Below, in pieces: positions 46,717 to 53,332 of a stretch of 64,000 nucleotides of DNA; the stretch's first letter is position 1; every line of letters begins with the position of its first letter. This DNA is from Donghicola eburneus (GTDB lineage: Bacteria; Pseudomonadota; Alphaproteobacteria; Rhodobacterales; Rhodobacteraceae). The stretch lies in contig NZ_FOXY01000002.1 in assembly GCF_900115865.1 (NCBI RefSeq), forward strand, positions 124,001 to 188,000. The letters run 5' to 3'. The notes under the pieces are model-generated. The model searched no databases and had not been told where the DNA came from. It saw only the letters and a list, made by a program, of their open reading frames with translations. Made by a program: the position numbers and the translations under genes.

Positions 46717-47293
46717 AAGCTTCTTTGCGCTCATAACCGATTACGGCGTATGGATCATTCTGGCCTCGACCTATCTCTCTTGTCTTCTGGTGCCGATCCC
46801 CAGCTCGATGATGATGCTGGCAGGTGGCGCGCTGGTGTCGGTGGGGGATTTGGTGCTGTGGCAGGTCGTGCTGGCGGCCTATGCTGGCGCAGTTCTCGGG
46901 GATCAGAGCGGCTTTGCGATTGGGCAGCGTTCCAGCAAGTTGCTCGCCCAGTTCACGTCGGACAAACCCAAGCGCAAGGCACTGTTCACTAAGGCGCAAA
47001 AGGTGGTCGACACCTCTGGCGGAATAGGCGTCTTCTTTAGCACGTGGCTTTTTGCCCCGCTTGGACCGTGGGTCAATATCGCTGCGGGCGCGGCCAGCAT
47101 GCGTTGGCTGCGGTTCACCTTGTGGGATGCGGCCGGAGAATTGGTCTGGGTCAGCATTTACATCGGGCTCGGCTACAGCTTTGCCACCAGCCTCTCGAGC
47201 ATTGCAGAGATCGCAAGCAACGCGATCGGCTTTGTCACGGCTGCCCTGATCGCCATCCTTCTTGGACGTTGGCTCCTGCACCGCTCGGTGTGA
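46709..47293 (+). CDS. DedA/VTT-family membrane protein
   Basis: The 194-residue protein has about five hydrophobic segments. The start is YGVWIILASTYLSCLLVPIPSSMMMLAGG. The DedA-like AAYAGAVLGDQSGFAIGQR and FFSTWLFAPLGPWVNIAAGAASMRWLRFTLWDAAGELVWV are visible. DedA proteins are proposed lipid scramblases or flippases for undecaprenyl phosphate and phospholipids. The ATG at 46709 overlaps the preceding gene. Confidence 0.88.
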   Translation: MTESFFALITDYGVWIILASTYLSCLLVPIPSSMMMLAGGALVSVGDLVLWQVVLAAYAGAVLGDQSGFAIGQRSSKLLAQFTSDKPKRKALFTKAQKVVDTSGGIGVFFSTWLFAPLGPWVNIAAGAASMRWLRFTLWDAAGELVWVSIYIGLGYSFATSLSSIAEIASNAIGFVTAALIAILLGRWLLHRSV

Positions 47294-47370
47294 CCTTGAC
47301 CGCTCATGGAACATTTCCGGTGTCTTGGCTGTTGGGTCCACAACAGAAAGACATAGAAGGATTGTATGTG

Positions 47371-47802
47371 ATGATTAACAAGACAGGCTCCGCAAAATGG
47401 ACTGGCTCGCTCAAAGAGGGCAAAGGCTACGTCTCGACCGAGTCGGGCGCGCTTGATGATCAACCCTATGGCTTCAACACCCGCTTCGAAGATGGCGCAG
47501 GAACCAACCCCGAGGAAATCATCGGGGCGGCACACGCAGCGTGCTTCTCGATGGCGCTGTCTATGATCCTAGGTGAAAATATCCCTGACTCGATCGCGAC
47601 GACCGCAACCGTCTCGATGGAGAAAGACGGCGAAGGTTTCGCGGTCAAGAAAATCCATTTGGACGTGACTGGCAAGGTCCCCGGCATTACCGCCGAAGAG
47701 TTCACCAAGGCGGCCACCACCGCCAAGGACAACTGCCCGATTTCACGCCTGCTGATGGGCGGCACCGCAGAAATCACCATGGACGCCAAGTTCGAGGGCT
47801 AA
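47371..47802 (+). CDS. OsmC-family peroxiredoxin
   Basis: The 143-residue protein has the OsmC pattern: TNPEEIIGAAHAACFSMALSMIL with the first redox Cys, and TTAKDNCPISRLLMGG with the second. Such proteins reduce organic hydroperoxides. GTG at 47368 is an alternative start. A strong terminator follows. Confidence 0.92.
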   Translation: MINKTGSAKWTGSLKEGKGYVSTESGALDDQPYGFNTRFEDGAGTNPEEIIGAAHAACFSMALSMILGENIPDSIATTATVSMEKDGEGFAVKKIHLDVTGKVPGITAEEFTKAATTAKDNCPISRLLMGGTAEITMDAKFEG

Positions 47803-47822
47803 GCCTCGGCTCTTCGCACACA

Positions 47823-47859
47823 GCGCCCGACGTTTCATCGCGTCGGGCGCTTTTCTTTT
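47823..47859 (+). terminator. Intrinsic terminator of osmC-type gene
   Basis: GCGCCCGACG (47823-47832) and CGTCGGGCGC (47841-47850) form a 10-bp stem with an 8-nt loop, followed by TTTTCTTTT. Confidence 0.9.
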
Positions 47860-47879
47860 GCCATGTGCTGCCCCATCTT

Positions 47880-48569
47880 ATGAGCATGCTCAAGTTCACA
47901 CCGATCCTGCTCGCGGCACTGTATGCCTTTGCCATGTATCACTTCAGCGCGTGGCGCACGCGCAAAGAACTGGACATGCGGTCCACCGAATTGGCGGATC
48001 GCGGGTTGAAACAACTCTGCGATCAGATGGCGGCTGCGCTGGAGCTTCCCCGCATCCGCGTCCACCTCTATGACATCGAGCCGGTGAATGGATTGGCCGC
48101 GCCTGACGGGCGCATTTTCATCACCCGTGGTTTCTATGAACGCTACAAAGCCGGAGCCGTCACGGCAGAGGAAATGGCCAGCGTGATCGCCCACGAGATG
48201 GGACACGTCGCTCTTGGGCATACACGGAAACGGATGATCGATTTCTCGGGACAGAATGCGCTGCGCACGGCGCTTGCGATGGTGCTGAGCCGGTTTTTGC
48301 CCGGGATCGGAGTGATGATTGCGAACGCCATGGCCAGCATGCTCGCTGCGCGCCTGTCCCGCAATGACGAGTACGAGGCCGACGCTTATGCCTCTGCCCT
48401 GCTGGTCAAAGCAGGCATCGGCACGGGACCGCAAAAATCCCTATTTCACAAGCTGGATGAACTGACCCAGAGCCGCGCAGGCGTCATGCCCGCTTGGCTG
48501 ATGAGCCACCCGAAAACCCCCGACCGCATCGCCGCGATTGAGGCCAACGAACGCCGCTGGAAAGTTTAA
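47880..48569 (+). CDS. M48-family membrane metalloprotease
   Basis: The 229-residue protein begins with a membrane anchor (FTPILLAALYAFAMYHF). The zinc site is in MASVIAHEMGHVALGHT (HExxH). A second hydrophobic segment (AMVLSRFLPGIGVMIANAMASM) and the third ligand in RNDEYEADAYAS follow. M48 peptidases degrade misfolded membrane or outer-membrane proteins. The start is uncertain (GTG 47865, ATG 47880 or 47886). It begins only about 20 bp after a terminator. The stop overlaps that of the convergent PIN gene. Confidence 0.87.
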   Translation: MSMLKFTPILLAALYAFAMYHFSAWRTRKELDMRSTELADRGLKQLCDQMAAALELPRIRVHLYDIEPVNGLAAPDGRIFITRGFYERYKAGAVTAEEMASVIAHEMGHVALGHTRKRMIDFSGQNALRTALAMVLSRFLPGIGVMIANAMASMLAARLSRNDEYEADAYASALLVKAGIGTGPQKSLFHKLDELTQSRAGVMPAWLMSHPKTPDRIAAIEANERRWKV

Positions 48570-49105
48570 CCCAGCCGCTTGCCCAGACGGGGCATCCGCG
48601 CCTTTTTCATCAGCGGTCGGATGTCGCGGGGGGCGTCGTCCATGTGTTCAGCGGCAGCGCGGACGGTTTCAACAACCTGCCCCACGGCTTCGGGCGCGTC
48701 GTCGCACAAACGTAGCATGAATTGGTCGCTGTCCAGACGTTCGATCCCCTCTTCCGCCAGCGTATGGCGGGGGAAATCCTTGGCGTTCAGGGTGACGATG
48801 ATGTCCGCATTCCCTTTGATCGCGGCGGCCAGCACATGCAGGTCGCCACTGTCAGGCAGGTACAAACGCTGCTCAATGTGCTCGAATTCTTGCACTGAGG
48901 CTTCGGGGAAAGCACCCCGCAGCAGGGCAATCTCGCCCTCTGCCTGCATCCCGTCGACGGGACCGGACCGGGCAGCCGCACGACGCCATTCCTCTAGGAT
49001 CCGGTCGGACCAGAGCGGCTGATAGAGGCCCGCCTTGGCAGACCCGATCAGCACTTCGCGCATCACCGTCGGATAAAGGACACAGGCGTCGAGCAGGACC
49101 TTCAT
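48566..49105 (-). CDS. PIN-domain protein
   Basis: The 179-residue protein begins MKVLLDACVLYPTVMREVL, with the first acidic residue of a PIN nuclease. EEWRRAAARSG, LPDSGDLHVLAAAIKGNADIIVTLNAKDFP supply the further Asp/Asp pattern. The tail is basic. PIN proteins are Mg-dependent RNases, often toxins of VapBC pairs, but no antitoxin gene of that type is next to it. Its ATG overlaps the stop of the upstream rRNA methyltransferase (ATGA). Function is therefore open: RNA processing coupled to ribosome modification, or a toxin with a distant antitoxin. Confidence 0.85.
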   Translation of the reverse strand: MKVLLDACVLYPTVMREVLIGSAKAGLYQPLWSDRILEEWRRAAARSGPVDGMQAEGEIALLRGAFPEASVQEFEHIEQRLYLPDSGDLHVLAAAIKGNADIIVTLNAKDFPRHTLAEEGIERLDSDQFMLRLCDDAPEAVGQVVETVRAAAEHMDDAPRDIRPLMKKARMPRLGKRLG

Positions 49106-50295
49106 ACGCGGTAGAAGAGCGCTTTGAGGTATCCGGTTTCCGCCAATTGCGGCAGCAGTGGATGGTCGGGTCCGGCATAGCCTGTGTAGATCAGCTGCCC
49201 GATGCGCCCTGCCCGACCAATACCGCGGGTACAGGCCCCACGGAACTTCGCCAGATCGGCGGCATGGGAACAGGAGCACAGGCCGATATAGCCGCCCTCT
49301 TTGACCAGCGGGGTCGCCAGTCGCGCCACACGTTCATAGGCCCGCAGACCAGCATCCAGCGCCTTTTTCGACGGGGCAAAGGCGGGCGGATCACAGATGA
49401 CCACATCGAACTGCTCACCCTCTTCGGCCAGCGCCTCAAGCGTCGAAAAGGCATCGCCCTTGCGGGTCGCGAACCGGTCGCCAAAGCCCGACGCGGCAGC
49501 CCCCTGCTCTGCCAATTCCAGCGCGGGGGCAGAGCCGTCCACGGCCAAAGCCGAGGTCGCGCCGCCCGCCAGCATCGCCAAACCAAAGCCGCCTACGTGG
49601 CTGAACACGTCCAGCACGCGGCCGCCATTCGCCAGCTGCGCAGCAAAGGCGTGGTTCGGACGCTGGTCGTAGAACAGGCCGGTTTTCTGCCCGCCCATTA
49701 CGTCCGCCATATAGGTCGCGCCATTCATGGGTACGGGGATCGGTGCCTCTGGCGCAGTACCAAGAGTAACCTCGGTCACCTCTTCCAGCCCCTCGAGGGT
49801 GCGCGCACGGCCCGTCCCGTTCTTGATCACGGTGGTCACGCCGGTCACGTCCACCAGCGCCTGCGCCAGTTCGGTAAAGCGCACATCAGCCCAAGCCGCG
49901 TTCGGCTGCACAACAGCCACATCCCCGAACCGGTCAATCACAACACCGGGCAGGCCATCGGCTTCGGCGTGGACCAGACGGTAGAACGGCTGATCGTACA
50001 GGCGCGCGCGATGCGAATAGGCCCGCTGAAGACGCGCGGTGAACCATGCCTGATCGACCGCAGTCTCGGTGTCGCGGTCCAGCATCCGCGCTATGATCCG
50101 GCTGTTCGGGTTCACGGTCACAAGGCCCAAAGGCTTGCGTTCGTTGTCCTCCAGAACGGCCAGCGATCCGGCCTCCAGATTGCGGGTCCGGCGGTCGGTC
50201 ACCAGTTCGTTGTCATACACCCAAGGGAAGCCGTGGCGGATGGCGCGGGCTTCGGCATTGGGCTTCAGGCGGATTGTGGGGTATGCTTGGGTCAT
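49102..50295 (-). CDS. rlmI: RlmI-like class I rRNA methyltransferase
   Basis: The 397-residue protein has an N-terminal PUA-like domain (RLKPNAEARAIRHGFPWVYDNEL). A central EEHEE-type fold follows, then a Rossmann SAM domain with GQKTGLFYDQRPNHAFAAQL, VLDVFSHVGGFGLAMLAGG and VICDPPAFAPSK. RlmI methylates C1962 of 23S rRNA in E. coli; here the exact base is inferred. It overlaps the PIN gene. Confidence 0.87.
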   Translation of the reverse strand: MTQAYPTIRLKPNAEARAIRHGFPWVYDNELVTDRRTRNLEAGSLAVLEDNERKPLGLVTVNPNSRIIARMLDRDTETAVDQAWFTARLQRAYSHRARLYDQPFYRLVHAEADGLPGVVIDRFGDVAVVQPNAAWADVRFTELAQALVDVTGVTTVIKNGTGRARTLEGLEEVTEVTLGTAPEAPIPVPMNGATYMADVMGGQKTGLFYDQRPNHAFAAQLANGGRVLDVFSHVGGFGLAMLAGGATSALAVDGSAPALELAEQGAAASGFGDRFATRKGDAFSTLEALAEEGEQFDVVICDPPAFAPSKKALDAGLRAYERVARLATPLVKEGGYIGLCSCSHAADLAKFRGACTRGIGRAGRIGQLIYTGYAGPDHPLLPQLAETGYLKALFYRV

Positions 50296-50366
50296 GTGCG
50301 CCCTCTACTCCGGTTCCGGTGCTGCGAAAAGATCAATCTGCACGAAGGTTTTACATCGCGCTTCTT

Positions 50367-50378
50367 GTTAGCGCTAAC
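50367..50378. promoter_or_regulatory. LacI-type operator upstream of edd
   Basis: GTTAGCGCTAAC is a perfect 12-bp palindrome 45 bp upstream of the edd ATG. It fits the LacI-family operator type used for sugar-catabolic genes. No LacI gene is in the window. Confidence 0.6.
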
Positions 50379-50423
50379 TTAATTTGATATACGGCGCCCA
50401 ACAGGACGCTACAGGAGCTACCC

Positions 50424-52229
50424 ATGCCCTTGAATAACACGATCCACGACGTCACCCAGCGCATCCGCGAACGCTCTGCAGACCGCCGTGCCAAGTACAT
50501 GGACCAGATGAAGCGCGCCGCCGACCAAGGCCCCGCTCGCGCCCACCTGACCTGCGGGAACCAAGCCCACGCTTATGCTGCCATGGGTGACGACAAAGCC
50601 TCTTTGGCCGAGGGCCGCGCGCCGAACATTGGTGTCGTGACCGCCTACAACGACATGCTGTCCGCGCACCAGCCCTACGAGCGTTACCCTGAACTGATCC
50701 GCCAAACCGCCCGCAAAGTCGGGGCGACTGCGCAGGTCGCAGGCGGCGTGCCTGCCATGTGTGATGGCGTGACCCAAGGTCAGACCGGCATGGAACTCTC
50801 GCTCTTCTCGCGCGACGTCATCGCATTGGCGTCTGGCGTGGCTCTGTCCCACAACACCTTTGACGCGGCACTCTACCTTGGCGTCTGTGACAAGATCGTG
50901 CCCGGTCTGATTATCGCCGCCGCCACCTTTGGGCATATCCCCGGCATTTTCCTGCCCGCAGGTCCCATGGTCAGCGGTCTGCCCAACGACGAAAAAGCCA
51001 AGGTGCGCCAGCAATTCGCCACGGGCGAAGTGGGCCGCGACAAGCTGATGGAAGCCGAGATGGCCAGCTATCACGGTCCGGGCACCTGCACCTTCTACGG
51101 CACGGCAAACACCAACCAGATGCTGATGGAATTCATGGGCCTGCACATGCCCGGCAGTTCTTTCGTGAACCCGAACACGCCCCTGCGCGACGCCCTGACC
51201 GTCGCTGGCGTCGAACGCGCCGCTGCGATCACTCAACTGGGCAACGAATATACTCCGGTCTGCGACGTTCTGGACGAGCGCGCCTTTGTGAACGGGATCG
51301 TCGGCCTGATGGCGACCGGTGGCTCAACCAACCTCGTGCTGCACCTGCCAGCTATGGCCCGCGCGGCTGGGGTCGAACTGACGCTGGAAGATTTCGACCA
51401 ACTGTCTTCGGTCGTCCCCCTGATGGCCAAAGTCTACCCGAATGGTCTGGCAGACGTGAACCACTTCCACGCGGCTGGTGGTCTTGGCTACATGATCGGC
51501 GAGCTGCTCGACAACGGCCTGCTGCATGACGACACCCAGACCATCGCCGGTCAGGGCCTGTCGCGCTACACCGAAGAGCCCAAGCTGGTCGACGACAGCC
51601 TGACATGGGTCGAAGGGCCCAAAGAGACCCAGAACGACAAAATCCTGCGCCCCGTCGAAACCGCCTTCCAACCCACCGGCGGCCTAAAGCAGCTGGCAGG
51701 CAACCTCGGCACCGGCATCATGAAGGTGTCCGCCGTTGCCCCCGAGCGTCACATCATCGAAGCCAAAGCCCGCGTATTCCACGAACAAGCTGATGTGCGC
51801 AAAGCCTTCCAAGCTGGTGAATTCACCGAAGACACCATCGTCGTCGTCCGCTTCCAAGGCCCGCAGGCCAACGGGATGCCGGAACTGCACAGCCTGACCC
51901 CGACCCTCGCCGTTCTGCAGGATCGCGGACTCAAGGTCGCGCTGGTCACCGACGGCCGCATGTCCGGCGCGTCTGGCAAGGTACCCGCAGCGATCCACGT
52001 CAGCCCCGAAGCATCTCTTGGCGGACCACTCGCCCGCGTCCGCGACGGCGACCTGCTGCGCGTCGACGCCAAGACCGGCAAGATCGACTGCCTAGAAGCC
52101 GATTTCGACACACGCGAGGCAGTTGTCGCCGACCTGACCGCCAACAAGTCGGGCATCGGCCGCGAGCTTTTCGAAGCCTTCCGCCAAAACGTTGGCCTTG
52201 CGTCGAACGGCGCAGCGGTCATCGTCTGA
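50424..52229 (+). CDS. edd: 6-phosphogluconate dehydratase
   Basis: Edd converts 6-phosphogluconate to KDPG in the Entner-Doudoroff pathway. The 601-residue iron-sulphur dehydratase contains [16 protein letters not shown] (cluster Cys), [40 protein letters not shown] with another Cys, and [23 protein letters not shown]. The start has an AGGAG box. eda follows in the same orientation after a 127-bp gap holding a palindromic repeat. Confidence 0.96.
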   Translation: MPLNNTIHDVTQRIRERSADRRAKYMDQMKRAADQGPARAHLTCGNQAHAYAAMGDDKASLAEGRAPNIGVVTAYNDMLSAHQPYERYPELIRQTARKVGATAQVAGGVPAMCDGVTQGQTGMELSLFSRDVIALASGVALSHNTFDAALYLGVCDKIVPGLIIAAATFGHIPGIFLPAGPMVSGLPNDEKAKVRQQFATGEVGRDKLMEAEMASYHGPGTCTFYGTANTNQMLMEFMGLHMPGSSFVNPNTPLRDALTVAGVERAAAITQLGNEYTPVCDVLDERAFVNGIVGLMATGGSTNLVLHLPAMARAAGVELTLEDFDQLSSVVPLMAKVYPNGLADVNHFHAAGGLGYMIGELLDNGLLHDDTQTIAGQGLSRYTEEPKLVDDSLTWVEGPKETQNDKILRPVETAFQPTGGLKQLAGNLGTGIMKVSAVAPERHIIEAKARVFHEQADVRKAFQAGEFTEDTIVVVRFQGPQANGMPELHSLTPTLAVLQDRGLKVALVTDGRMSGASGKVPAAIHVSPEASLGGPLARVRDGDLLRVDAKTGKIDCLEADFDTREAVVADLTANKSGIGRELFEAFRQNVGLASNGAAVIV

Positions 52230-52259
52230 CACTGCCAACGTCTGCCTTTGGCGATATGA

Positions 52260-52317
52260 GTATTTGGACAAAGCAGAATGCCCTGTTTCTTTTTGCCCCC
52301 AATACTCCCGCCGGAGG
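52260..52317. repeat. Dispersed palindromic repeat, copy B
   Basis: GAGTATTTGGACAAAGCAGAA (first arm, about 52258-52278) and TCTTTTTGCCCCCAATACTC (second arm, about 52290-52309) are imperfect inverted copies, followed by the GC-rich dyad CCGCCGGAGG. It occupies the edd-eda gap. The arms match copies A and C. Confidence 0.5.
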
Positions 52318-52356
52318 CACGCCACCCCAACCGATTTCGACCCAGAGGACCATTCC

Positions 52357-52998
52357 ATGACCCCCGCAGAAGCCAGCGCAAAATCCCTCGAAATCTGCCG
52401 CAAGGCCCCTGTGATCCCTGTTCTGGTGATCGACGATCTGGCCCATGCACGCCCCTTGGCCGAGGCGCTGGTCAAGGGCGGTCTGCCAGTGCTCGAAGTG
52501 ACCCTGCGCACCCCCATTGCGCTAGAAGCAATCCGCGAAATGGCGCAGGTCGAGGGCGGTATCGTCGGCGCGGGCACTTTGCTAACGCCCGCAGATGTCA
52601 AAGCCGCCAAGGAAGCAGGAGCTCTGTTCGGCGTGTCCCCCGGCGCGACAGACATCCTGCTGGACGCGTGCGAAGCGGCGGACCTACCCCTGCTGCCCGG
52701 CGCGGCGACCGCATCCGAAGCGATGTCGCTGCTCGAGCGTGGCTACACCGTCCAGAAATTCTTCCCTGCCGAAGCCAACGGCGGCGCCAAAGCGCTAAAG
52801 GCCATCGGCGCGCCGATCCCTCAGGTCACGTTCTGCCCCACTGGCGGTGTCAGCCTGAAGAATGCGCCCGACTATCTGGGTCTGGCCAACACTGCTTGCG
52901 TTGGCGGCAGCTGGGTTGCCCCCAAGGATATGATGATCGCTGGGGACTGGGACGGCATCGTAGCGCTCGCGCAAGAGGCCGCGCAGCTGCCACGCTAA
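52357..52998 (+). CDS. eda: KDPG/KHG aldolase
   Basis: Eda cleaves KDPG to pyruvate and glyceraldehyde 3-phosphate. The 213-residue class I aldolase has [27 protein letters not shown] (catalytic Glu), [42 protein letters not shown] (Schiff-base Lys), FCPTGGVS. It completes the Entner-Doudoroff module with edd. The ATG at 52357 gives the family length. Confidence 0.96.
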   Translation: MTPAEASAKSLEICRKAPVIPVLVIDDLAHARPLAEALVKGGLPVLEVTLRTPIALEAIREMAQVEGGIVGAGTLLTPADVKAAKEAGALFGVSPGATDILLDACEAADLPLLPGAATASEAMSLLERGYTVQKFFPAEANGGAKALKAIGAPIPQVTFCPTGGVSLKNAPDYLGLANTACVGGSWVAPKDMMIAGDWDGIVALAQEAAQLPR

Positions 52999-53017
52999 GG
53001 GCAATCCCGAACAAAAC

Positions 53018-53049
53018 AAAACGCGGTGCTCATCGGGCGCCGCGTTTTT
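53018..53049 (+). terminator. Intrinsic terminator of eda
   Basis: AAAACGCGG (53018-53026) pairs with CCGCGTTTT (53040-53048), with additional inner pairing, and ends in five T residues. Confidence 0.85.
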
Positions 53050-53062
53050 CTATGTCCAAAGC

Positions 53063-53332
53063 TCAGGCGCGTGGACGCGACCGCCATCCCCCGCGCCGTT
53101 TGGGCCTGTCAGAGGTCGCGAGTCCTTCTTTCAGCACTGTGGTCATCGGGTGCTGTGCCTCCTGACCATACCTCTCCAACAGCTGGCCGATCACCTGCTG
53201 CAGATCATCCGTCGGCACGCTGAGCGCCCAATCCAGAAAAATGCTACGACATTCGGCCAGTGTGATCCCGTCAATCCTGTAGGCCTCGCGGATCAGGCCT
53301 TTGGGGTCATTGGGATCCTTCTCGGTGGTCAT
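53063..53332 (-). CDS. 89-residue conserved-looking protein coupled to glnE
   Basis: Not recognised. MTTEKDPNDPKGLIREAYRI, then IFLDWALSVPTDDLQQVIGQLLERYG in a helical stretch, and a basic tail (RPKRRGGWRSRPRA). No signal or membrane span. Its ATG overlaps the glnE stop (ATGA), so it is translated after GlnE. This suggests a link to nitrogen control, but that is inference only. Confidence 0.75.
   Translation of the reverse strand: MTTEKDPNDPKGLIREAYRIDGITLAECRSIFLDWALSVPTDDLQQVIGQLLERYGQEAQHPMTTVLKEGLATSDRPKRRGGWRSRPRA

Noticed and set aside
48566-49105. Complete VapBC toxin-antitoxin module
   Set aside because: Only the PIN part is present; the upstream gene is a methyltransferase and no small antitoxin frame is seen.
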